Positions 26,191 through 36,611 of a DNA stretch of 64,000 bases are shown in pieces. How positions within the stretch are numbered: position 1 is the stretch's first letter; every line of letters begins with the position of its first letter. The stretch comes from Heterobilharzia americana (Eukaryota > Platyhelminthes > Trematoda > Strigeidida > Schistosomatidae): positions 115,844,741-115,908,740 of the forward strand of contig OX104127.1 in assembly GCA_944470555.2 (NCBI GenBank), written 5' to 3'. The position numbers and the translations under genes are program-made. The notes below the pieces were generated by a model. The model was given only the letters and a program-made list of their open reading frames with translations. It searched no databases and was not told the origin of the DNA.

Positions 26191-26529
26191 AACATCCTTA
26201 TCCAGAAACAAACTCGTAGATTTCGAATTAAAGAGTGATCTCATTACAGAGAATGCCATGCTTGAGACCAATTCATTCACTATTCAGACTTTGATTTAAT
26301 CATCTACATACAATGTAGTGTATTTCAAGTAGGTATTTCACTACATTCATATTCTTGTGCTCGTTAGCTTCCTACTGAAAGAAATAAAATCTAAGTACTT
26401 TATTTATGGCTTCTATGTAACTGAAATGCTTCTAGCAAAACCGGTGTATGAAAAGAAGTGAATATTTCCGACGAGTTTACTAGACAAATGTCTTGTATCA
26501 TTATTTATTGAAACTTGTACTTCCTTGAT

Positions 26530-26745
26530 GTTGTAATTGATCAAATTGATCAACCTCTGATGTTATATAGGCTCCTGTGTTGATGCCTCGATATTGCTCG
26601 ATTATTATTTACTTTGTAATTTGCTAAGTGATAGGTACCAGTGAGGTTAAAATTACTTGCTGAGATGCGAATATATCTAGCTGATAAGAAACGAATAGGA
26701 TGAAACGTGAGTCTTGGATTCCACTACCAGTCACCAACAAGTACA
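26530..26745. ncRNA. Sm-alpha-like hammerhead repeat, inverted arrangement (core mutated)
   Basis: The left part (about 26530-26600) is the family tail on the minus strand; its complement matches 1510-1570 (GCAATAT.GAGGCA..A..AGGAGCC). The right part (about 26660-26745) is a plus-strand hammerhead: CTGATAA at 26681-26687, GAAA at 26702, GTC ending at 26713, then TTGGATTCCACT. G8 is A at 26686, so the ribozyme is predicted inactive. The two parts diverge from a centre, as at 1.33-1.45 kb. Confidence 0.7.
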
Positions 26746-27534
26746 TTAAAACACGTTTAGTATTGTAGGTTAAATTCAGATTACTCAGTTACCAAATAAA
26801 TATCTTTAAATAACTGTGCGATAAAACAAACTTGGATGATTTAATACTAGAGCTTGGTCTAACGGCATTATATTTATAGCAACATCGCATTTAATACGGA
26901 ATAATACGCCTTATCAGGAGTGTATGCTTATGAAGAAACATATGGATAAGCTTATATGTCTGAGTCCCAAAGTTTTTTCGATTGCATTCCACATAATCTC
27001 ATTTTCCGGAGGATACCGAAGCATGATGCATCATTTTATGCTCATTGCGATAAACAAATGCAAAACATGCTGATACTGAACGAGGAGAACCGTATTGCTT
27101 TTTGTAGGAATGTGGTACATTCCCACTTATTTTGATATATTGAACTGAGCATACTTTTGACATGCCATATGAATACACAAATGCTTTATTACAGGCATTG
27201 GAGTGATTTTGTCCTGTTCCTTGTATTCTATAAACTTACTGTGCACTTGATGTCCCAATTTTTGAACCACAACTTTGCTGGTTAGACCTAGAAATAACAC
27301 GCGAGAACAATTGAATCATTCCTTATCATTCAAAAAGCAAGCTGCAAACAACTTGGTTAGCCAACCAGCCTTGCTATTTAAGGATGATAACTTGAGCTTG
27401 GCAGCTTATCAGAATTTTTGGATTTTAAGGTTTTATTCCTTACGGATTGGAATTGCTTCAAGAGATAAAGAAAACACGACAGCACTCAGCAGATATTTCA
27501 TTCAAGTATGAGATATAGTAAGTAGTCAGCAACC
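26746..27534. other. AT-rich DNA, nothing recognised
   Basis: A 78-codon plus-strand open frame at 27275-27511 has no recognisable domain. Confidence 0.5.
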
Positions 27535-27715
27535 GTGACCCTGCCGGTGACCTAGTGCTTCGATGGTAACACGCTCACCTTAAAGCCTGAGCGTTCTGGG
27601 TTCTGTCATACACATGGCCATAAGTGTGCATCCCTGCATATATCCGTATCGGGACAGAACGGCTGTCACTGTCTTCTAGGTGTGCAGTGGTCCTTAAACT
27701 GATGGTAGCCAGTGA
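27535..27715 (+). repeat. tRNA-headed hammerhead SINE, second family (decayed)
   Basis: A tRNA-like head has an A-box region CCTAGTGCTTCGATGGTAAC (27551-27570) and a B-box-like TTCTGGGTTCTGTC (from 27591). The hammerhead remnant at about 27634-27690 has stem II-like CCGTATCGGG, a damaged GAAA box (CAGAAC), the cleavage-like GTC ending at 27667, and TTCTAGG. CUGANGA reads CTGCATA. It belongs with the repeats at 418 and 35108-35567, but here the tRNA head is preserved, showing what the 5' part of that family looks like. Confidence 0.7.
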
Positions 27716-30700
27716 GGTATACGAAAATGAAAGTATTAATTCGTTGTGTCAAAAAAAACAGATGAGTAACTAAGAAATCTTCAACCGAGATTATAAGATA
27801 ATAAGTTCATATACTGCTGATTAATGAGTACGTCGCGCTTACAACATATTTTTGTTGAGGTATTCAGCGATGATATTCTAACAAACAAAACTTACTGCGA
27901 TTTGCATTCATCAGCACGTTGGTGCAGACAGAAAACAGAAAACTGTCGAGTAAGCTTTAGGTGTTTCCGAAAACGAAGTGTGACAACTTATATAGTCTGA
28001 TAGTGTTTTTCGGGTTTATTCCTTGATTATCGTTGTTCCGTTTGCAATTTCATATAGGTTTGATAATGTTTAGAGAAAAAACTATGAAACTGAGTTGTGC
28101 CGTTCCGGCAAGAGATTATCCGCGGTTTACAGGTTGTTTTATGGTCAAGGTGTTTGACTTTACGTGATGATTCCTTTCTATTTCTAGTGCTTTTGAAGTT
28201 AATTTGCTTATCTAACTACTGAGCAATGTGTTCCACTACCACCATTCTAATGGTTATATCATTCCTCGATATTCTCACCATATCTAGCCTATAATTTGTC
28301 ATTGGTCTCATTCTCAAAGACGTCACGTATACATTTACGGCAAGAAAGCACCATCTGAAACGAAAACACTTCAAAACTAATGGTCAACAATGAGGATTCT
28401 TTGGCATTAAGTTAAATTGGAATAAAATCATAAGTCCTGCTACGTGCTGTATACGCGTTTTTCAGAATCGTTCCCACTTGACATATAAATAAACTGTTGA
28501 CAGGATACATATACTTCAGCCTTCTATGACTTGGGGTTGCAAGTTATTATCTGGGATTTACGGATACTTTAACAGCTTACAATTTATGTGGTCACCTCAA
28601 CTTATTGGAGCATTTTTTACTGGAGAAAAAAAATATGGCAACAAACAATTTTTATTTACATCGTATCCATGGACTGAGTTCATTAAGGGTAAAGGTTATT
28701 CATCATATCAGGTCCAGAGACTGACTAATAAGCCATAAAATCAGCTCTTTTTGTAGAGATATTTTCCGGATTTCATCTGATGTTCCTATTTATCAACTGA
28801 ACTTAAATATAGTTAGCATATTTGAGAGGTTAGATTTACAACTGACTGCATTCAATGGTTATCCCAATAGGCCATCTCAGTGTGTGGCAGATACGAAAGA
28901 GATTATTACATTTAATCCAAATGTTTTCTTAAATGAAATACACCAATGTTAGTTTGGTAAAGCACCAGTATGCTTGTAGAACACTTCTGAAGTAGAATTT
29001 TAAGGTAACGTGCGGCTCTGTTTCTTAACTGTGCAACGATTGTAAAAAAATGTAAAACTACATTTATCATATACTTCGGTTTGTGATGTATTTTATTATC
29101 TAAAAGATAGAATGGTAGAGGTTAGCTGCAGGTGATGACGGTCGATTTACTTTAAGAACTAATCAACCTAGGGTTTTTCGGAAGCTTTTTCTTGCAGTAA
29201 ATGGTAAACGTGTGTGCAGCAGTTTTGATGTAAACCAAGCTCCAGCAAAATTAAATCATACACCTCACTAGTTGTTTACTTAAAAGCGCAAGTCACGCAT
29301 AGTTACGCACAGAATAAAGTTAGTGCTGAAAGAAATAGGTGGTTCATAGACGATTTGCTAATTTATCTATTGCTTATCATCAAACCCTCCAAAAGTATGT
29401 GGAAATATAGACTGGTAGTCAAATAGCTGCATCATCTGTCTAAGGAATCAAATTCCCTAATAAGAATAAAAATACTTTTATAGATATGGTAAATATTTTT
29501 ATTAAGGTTCCATTATTTTATGGGTTATGCATCCTCTAGATAGAGCATTGGTTGCTTTTTTCTGAATAATCGCATAAGTTTTTCCTTCTGCATCATAGAT
29601 AGTCGTTTAGAAAAAAACGAAACAAGAAAGAATATGTTCTTATTCAGAAGATCACAAGTGGACTGCATTTTCAGTACTTGAGATGGCGCGAATGTCTTAA
29701 AACAGATGGTTTTGGGTTTATGAATCATATATTATATACTTTTCTAGCTACTGCTCTTCTCAAAATTTCTGTACAAATTGAAAAATACCATGGCAGTATG
29801 GTTAAGAATCATCCTTGTTTATAACTCATCAGGGAAGGAAAATAGTCTATGCAAACATACATGTATCTTGTATTTAAAACTTTTTACAACAAAAAATGGT
29901 CCAAGGTGTACTAACGTAGAATAAGCGCAATGAATGCAAGTGTGTTTGAGAAATATTCAGTTCTCCTTTAACTGAAGCTAAACATTGGAAATTTTTAAAC
30001 GACAGCGACTTACTGGACGCTGCTGAACTAAATCGTTCTTTTTGAAACGTATGGAAAGATGGTAATGAATATTTCCAAACTGGACAAAATTTTGACTGCA
30101 TATTGCTAGATAAAATAATGAGGAAATCTCGAAGGCAAAAATCAATGGAACGGACTTGGAATCTAGTTTCGTGGCATAAATTTAAAGCGTATAAAAGAAC
30201 TTATAGTTGTGAAATCTACTTGAAATCTCTGCAATGAATTCAAAATCTTATTGTCAAACCTAATTATTCTCATAGGGTTAGGTGTTGATGAACTAAATTT
30301 CTAACTAACTGCCTCTATCAATTTTCTTAGCAACGATGATGTAACCACCATATTTGTCATAAGCGATGTTAAAGATATTGAATATGTACAGCTAAGACTT
30401 CAGTAGCACGATCTGAAGCAGTATAATTCATTAAAACGAGGACACATACTTCATTCACCTTAGAATTCTAACAGAAAAATTGGCACGGACGTTTCGATGA
30501 AAGTAACTGGAAAATAAGGGTTGATTTTCCACTACGTATGACAAATTATAATAAGAGGTGAAAGGTGAGTCAAACGGAGAGTATTATAAATCACTGTACT
30601 ATATCTATGCGGCCTAAATTTCAAACTATTGTTTACCATTAACAACATGTTTATTGATCTGTAACAGTGTTTTTCATGTGTTCCGACAAATATCTCATGT

Positions 30701-32154
30701 GCACAAAACGGTTCTGTCATGCATTAAAATTCTTTTAAACAAATCTAATGAACCGATTAAATGAGTTTTGCTTCAGCTTCATCTGTAAGATTTTAGGTAA
30801 ATGAAGGCGGAAAGTTCTCAGTGATTTGAAAAGAAGTAACAAGTTTAACTACATAACGACAGTGGACCATATGCTAATTCGTAAATAAATGCCTTTTTAA
30901 CTAAAATAGTCAGCGGTTGTTACGTTACATGCATTATGCAATGTATGAATAGCCTACTGATTTAGTATCAGAATACCTTAGTTTATAAAAAGCCAAGCAG
31001 ATTATAATGTAACAAGAGACATGGTGAGAAAATCAGTGAGATACCCTTGTCAGAAATAATGAGGCACTTCTCCAGGAGTTACTTGTTATCAACAAATGGT
31101 TACCGTCAGCGATATCCGCCCATGTATTCTAATCTGCAGAAGCCTGAGAATTGTCGATAGCACTTTATTATTAGCAACTGCACTGAGCAAACGTAAAACC
31201 TATGGTTAACTTTTGTGATCTATGCTCGTAATTTTAATAAAATATTATTAAATTTCAGCAGCTCTAAATTAGTAACAGCAGGTTCTAAATTAAGTCATGT
31301 AAAATCTGAAAGAGATTGTCAAGTATAACAAGGACACCATTTGCTTGGAAGGGTATGTATACAAAGTGACTAGGTAGTTTAACTGCCGTCACTAAATACA
31401 ATGATTGCTACATGAGAAACCTTTTAGTTTGCAGAGGAGTTATCACATTCCATAACCCTGTTCCTCAAAGGAATGACTCACAAGTGGCAATCTTCTTGTG
31501 CAGAGGTATAAAATATTCTACCTATGCAAACACTGAGAAAACCACTTCAATTGGCCTTTAAGTACTTTTTATATAACCTCTCAACGTCTTTCAGTGAGCA
31601 AAGTGAAGTAAACGCTGTGAAGTCGACGCATTGAATGAATTAGCTCATAACAAAACTAATAAACTTATGGATCATTCTCCAGAAAAGCTTTCTCATTTCT
31701 TATCACAATGAAATAATGGTATTAAGATTTTGTTCATACTGACTAAAATGTATGTTTCATTTGTTATTTAGAGGTAATCTACTGAAAAAATTATTATTTA
31801 GGCTTTCTTTATTACTGGCATTCATCAATGGGTTGGATTTTTTAACTGGTGAGCGTACATCTGCTGAGATCTTCGAACTCACTTTAACCATTGCAGAAGC
31901 CGAGATATTACTATTGATCTGTTAAATCCATTGCCGATTTTATTTGGAACTGAAGAAGCTACATTGATAGGTCGGCGGTTAAAAACTAAATTCCTGCTTT
32001 CAAATATGGAGGCTTTCAGAAAAAGACTGTTCTCAAATGTTTGTGTAAACGCTGAAAGTCATATAACTTCAGATGCTTAAAATAAACTATAAAATTTTCG
32101 GTTTGCTTTGAAAGAACACATAAAAATAACCACATTTGATAATTACTTGCAGCA
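27716..32154. other. AT-rich DNA, nothing recognised
   Basis: Open frames reach 75 codons on either strand. None has a domain or exon context I can support. Confidence 0.5.
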
Positions 32155-32420
32155 GTACTCAATAGCTCAGGGGTAGCATCTTTGACTGCAGCATTGGATG
32201 ACAGGGGTTCAAATTTCACACTGGAAATGATTTCTCCAGAAGTTGCAGAAACGCCTTGTTGACGAGTGTCAAAAACACAAAACCCAGGTTTAGGGTTTCA
32301 TGTCGATTAGCCGAATCCAACTAACATCTCTCAAAGAGAATCGCAGCAATGAGTCAACAAGTTTGGTAGCCACACTGAAAAATGACCGATAGGACTAGAC
32401 AACGCAACATTCGTGAACCT
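32155..32420 (+). repeat. tRNA-headed hammerhead SINE, third family (decayed ribozyme)
   Basis: Pol III-type boxes: TAGCTCAGGGGTAG (32163-32176) and GGGTTCAAATTT (32205-32216), with tRNA-like spacing. The hammerhead reads TTGACGA at 32259-32265 (C3 is T), stem II TGTC/ACAC, and AAAA in place of GAAA (G12 lost). The tail CATGTCGATTAGCCGAATCCAAC parallels the 54.5 kb unit. A long 3' part to about 32420 ends in CAATCAATCC. Confidence 0.75.
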
Positions 32421-33578
32421 CCAGCAACCAATCAATCCACAATTATTTTATCAATTTTAGAAGCATATTAAGCGTCAAATAATAGTAAGAAAATCTTTCA
32501 TTCCTCCACGTCTAAATGCTTCTGACAAATTAACATACTTCGTCATTCTTATTTCAACCTAATCCTCCGAGGATTCTTAAAATATATCTTTCGCTTCACT
32601 GTTCTGATAGTGTGGTGTGTATTCATATTGTGGCTTTATCATCTGCTTTAGATATTTGAAGGCCGTAACTATTGCAATGCGTTTTCATATAGAAGCGATC
32701 TATTCGTAGGACTTCTTGAATTTTGTGCAGATAAATGTTTTAAACTTTCTTAAATAATTCAAGTATTCTTCATATTACAGTGATACCCTTAGGTGCTAAA
32801 TGTTCACGTTATTTCATTATCTCACATTTTGCTGAATATGGTGTTTGTCATAATTATGGAAAAAATGTGGATTGACTTTATTCCTCGTTATGACTTTGAC
32901 TGTTGTTACCGTACTTATAAATTTTGAAGCGAAACTCAGGCAGTGGTTCAAAACACGGATACTATGTTTGTCAGCAACAGATTACACTGAATATGATAGT
33001 AAGTATGAAGAAAAAATTTAGTTGAAATTGCGCAGGTTATAGGATTTTCCACAACTTTAAAAATATTTCACTACCTAAATTCACTTCCTTGACAACATGG
33101 AAAAATGTGAACCATGTGACTAAAACTCATTTCACTAAATTTTTTATGCAAACAAACAGGCGAAGCTATTTATAATTTTAACGCAAGTGATGTAGAGTGA
33201 TCTTACATATGATGATCAACCCTTGTTTTCAAGCGATCTTCACTTAGAAAGAATGCCATTTAAAGAAAACATCGGAGATAAATATTCTGCAGAGAGTATT
33301 CCGTGCCACTTAGCTATGTTGATTAAACTAGTTAGTGAGTTAATAAGAATATCAATAAAAAGTTGTTTTACACCTTTGCAGAAGCACTATTTAGGGGTGG
33401 ATATAAATATTTTTGGCTTGTGTTTGAAGATGTAGATTGCCCTAATGAAGAGATATATTTTGGATAATTTAAACGCTCATCATTCTTGCTAAGGCATTAT
33501 ATGCATATGCATTGCTCAATTCATATCTGCGTTCTATTCAGAGCAGGCTAAAGACAATTGCTGTGTATGATTTAAAAA
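32421..33578. other. AT-rich DNA, nothing recognised
   Basis: A 70-codon plus-strand open frame at 33223-33435 has no recognisable features. No repeat identified. Confidence 0.5.
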
Positions 33579-34204
33579 CTGTCTACTATCACCCATGATC
33601 TTCCTGATTCTGATGGACTGGATTGGATCATGCAACGAACCGTGATGAACGAGATGATGAGCAAATGCTGGCTGGATCGGTGAGAAGACCCTGGAAGATT
33701 TGGATTTCGCCGACGACGATCATTTACGTTTAATGTCACACAAACTCGAAGATCTACAGGCGAATACTCACAAGTTGACAGAGGAGGCGAGGCAGTGAAG
33801 ACGGTACTTCAAGTGAATGTAGAGAAGATGGAGTTGATGAATACACCGAACCAACGACAGCACCGATAACAAGCTCCAATCAACATGAACGGGAGAAAGA
33901 TGAAGGAAGTAGTCTCTGTCACCTACACCTATCTAGGCAGCATCGATTCAATTACAGGTGGCACAGGCGCAGACGAAGATGTTAAAACCAGGATCGGAAA
34001 TACAAGACAGGCCTTCCTTCACTAATCTTAAATCAGTGTAGAGATCTACTGCACTCAGCACAAAGCGTGAACAAGATCCGGATTTTCAACACAAATGTGA
34101 AGTCAGTGATTCTGTGTGATGGTTCAGAGACTTGGCGAGTTACGAAAGGCATTTCCAACAAACTGCAGACGATCATCGACAACTACCTACGCTGGCTCGA
34201 TACA
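33579..34204 (+). mobile_element. Internal fragment of a dead RTE subfamily
   Basis: Nearly identical to 45131-45757 inside the copy at 43.5-46.1 kb, including its frame lesions (the GAGGCGAGGCAGTGAAG junction and the stop after GGCCTTCCTTCAC). It covers the RT palm, with DLDFADDD near 33703-33725 and TYLGSID near 33930. It is cut at both ends: the match stops at CTGGCTCGATA (34204) and no 3' tail follows, unlike ordinary 5'-truncated LINE insertions. Confidence 0.93.
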
Positions 34205-35107
34205 ACGTTCACCTGCTTCTTTTTTCCGTTCAATCAGTAAGCTTTTCAAGTAGACCTGGAGAACATTTTCAGGCATTGTGAACTAATGTATTTATGGCCT
34301 AAAATATAAAAATATATCACTTTATGAACTTATAAGATTCATATTAATCGTAAAATGTTTACAAAAACTGTGAGGAAATAAACTTGTTTCTTTATTTCAT
34401 TTCGTTTCTAAAGTTTGTTTTTATTATGAAATTAACATAAAGTTTGTTGCTGTTGCTGTTCACCTAAATGTTAAATAAATAAGTAGTGGATGTGTATCGA
34501 ACATTGAATTCAGTTGTTCCACATACGAATAATTTCAGTTGAAAGCATGATATTGTGAAGTATTTTTTGGAAACAATCATATAATGATCAGTAGTATCAT
34601 TTGAGTGTGAACTAGACTTAGATTTGCACATGAGTACTACTGTAATTAAAAACAGGAAACAAATACAATTTAAAAGCGTAGCATCTAGAAGATAGTCATT
34701 AGATTCTAATCTTTATATTTGGACAAGCAATCAAGATATTCGTATTTACTTACGACGCAGGTTCTTTAACGTGAAGAAAGACGAGATATGCGTACAAAAA
34801 GGTAATCAGAAATTTTCCTACTAAGGACGATCCACAACTCAGTATAATGATGAGTTGGTCTTTTCAATTTCTTCGATTCAACATTTTGTCCCTAACACTC
34901 AATCATCAGGCTCGCTGTTATTGTTAGGATGAAGTTCTTAAGATTTTCAGCTTTTGCGATAGAATGGAAAATTTAATTGTTTTTCATCATTCAAATACAT
35001 GTCATGGGAGAAGTTTTTCCGACTCAACAATCAAATAGACAAAAATATGAAAATGGTCCGAAATGAAACCTATATTTGAAATTCCATTGAAGTAGAAAAA
35101 CAAAATT
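34205..35107. other. AT-rich DNA, nothing recognised
   Basis: No open frame of note and no recognised repeat. Confidence 0.5.
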
Positions 35108-35567
35108 CTGACGCTTCGTGACCTTTTGAAAAGCGTTTCATCGCAGAATAAAACCTGTACAGGTTATCGTCTACATAAGTAGATGGTAACAAATCAGATA
35201 CATATGGTCATAAACATCACTTTTAATTGGTAATCCTAATGGACTGACATCAAGTAGAATAACACTGAAAACGTGGAACCACTGGACAGCTATTTCGCCC
35301 TAGTATGAGACTTCTCAGCAGTGTGCGACAAAATTGATAATTAAAGTATTAAAATCGTTTAAAAAGGTTCCTCAAACAACAAAGAGAGAGTGCTTCCAGG
35401 TTTCCACTGTTTCTTTAATTGATGTCAGTCCATAAGGATTACCATTTGAAAATGACGTTTATGACCATATGTATCTGATTTGTTACCATCTTCTATTCAT
35501 ACAGAAGATAACCTGTACAGGTTTTATTCTGCGATGAAGCGCTTTGCAGAAGGTCACGAAGCGTCAG
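35108..35567. repeat. Foldback of two hammerhead-type repeats around a central ribozyme
   Basis: The left arm (35108-35283) and right arm (35389-35567) are inverted copies of each other. Landmarks are the outer CTGACGCTTCGTGACC, the shared CCTGTACAGGTT and CAGATACATATGGTCATAAAC. The centre holds a minus-strand hammerhead (about 35276-35328): CTGAGAA core, GAAA, and GCTGTC followed by CAGTGG, so the cleavage point is between 35285 and 35284. G8 is A, so activity is doubtful. The right arm has no ribozyme; its homology starts at 35389, one base past the equivalent cleavage point. The arm's outer part resembles Penelope-like terminal sequence, which is an inference. Confidence 0.85.
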
Positions 35568-36387
35568 AAACAACTTTTTTTACGTCATTGGAATTTAAGT
35601 ATTTATTTCATTTATAATCCTTTTATTCACTGCTTGATTTATTCAACTGTATCGTGTCAAGTTTGTTCTTGAAGTTTGCAACAATAAACAAAATCTACAC
35701 ATGAAAACTGATTTCGTTTGCAAAAATATGAGAAGCATTTTCTTCGATACAGTCTAATCTGATATTTGTTGGGATAATCTCTGGTTATTATTTCGGGAAA
35801 GTATGAGAAACTATTAACCTTAGAAAGGCATCTTGACTGTCCTGCACTTGAAATGTATCTCATACTACATACGTCTTATAGAACCATCTTTTTGATCACG
35901 TTTAAGTTTATTTCGGGCTGAATATATGGAGTTTATTCTTTAAAAATACAGTAGGAGACTGTCGACCCTACTCTTCTCACTATAGGAAGAAGATAACTTG
36001 ACTTTATTCACACTATTAACTCCTGTAACTCAATGATTAAATTTTTAACTTCAGTGTATCACTTTTGGTGTTTCCTATTTGTTATATTCTTTTTATCAGA
36101 AGAACAACACTAACAAGCCTTGAAATATTTTTGATTGTCGTCTCACCTCTTAAACAGCGATAGTAACAGATATTTTTTAGGTTGTATAGCGTCTTTATGT
36201 GACATTAGAAAGTTAGGTAGGATTTTTTGGATGTATCACAGAAAATAAAACTTTTTGATCGTGTCAACAGTCTACAAATGTTAATAAAGTTACTTCCCTA
36301 TTCATGTTTTCTGCATTGTGAAATGTAATTAGGATTACAAGTTACATAACCACAACTAATGATATGTTTTGTTATTATATTTGCTAC
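35568..36387. other. AT-rich DNA, nothing recognised
   Basis: A 68-codon minus-strand frame (35657-35863) has no recognised domain. Confidence 0.5.
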
Positions 36388-36403
36388 TGAATCTCAGAAC
36401 TTA
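36388..36403. repeat. Target-site duplication of RTE element 2 (3' side)
   Basis: TGAATCTCAGAACTTA is repeated exactly at 39630-39645. Confidence 0.95.
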
Positions 36404-36422
36404 TATTATTATTATATTATTA

Positions 36423-36611
36423 TTAGTCCCTTGGGTTCCTAGTGGAACATAGGGCTTCAGTAGCACGCCTCCAGTGACCTCTGTTCTCTGAGATCTTTTG
36501 AACCTGGTCCCACGACAGCCCAGAAGCTCTCATTTCCTGCTCGCACGACCTCCTCCATGTCCCCCTTGGACGTCCAACTCGTCGCTTCCCATCGGGATTC
36601 CACTCGAGCAA
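36423..36611 (-). pseudogene. RTE element 2, C-terminal tail (out of frame)
   Basis: LEWNP, GKRRVGRPRGTWRRS, SWDQVQ and RNPRD are in a different frame from the main ORF. The junction (CAGGCCAGTTGCTCGAGTGG) is longer than the equivalent CAGGCCGTCGAGTGG in the copy at 43.5-46.1 kb, where TRQA and VEWNP are in frame. Element 1 has the identical junction, so the source element already carried it. No ATG begins this frame. Confidence 0.8.

Noticed and set aside
32163..32216. Possible tRNA gene (good A and B boxes)
   Set aside because: No acceptor stem or anticodon arm pairs around the boxes; the sequence continues into a hammerhead remnant, so it is a tRNA-derived SINE head.
36397..36426. TAA/ATT triplet run as a CRISPR-like or satellite array
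   Set aside because: It is the 3' tail of the RTE element, matching the tail of element 1 and lying between the coding end and the target-site duplication.
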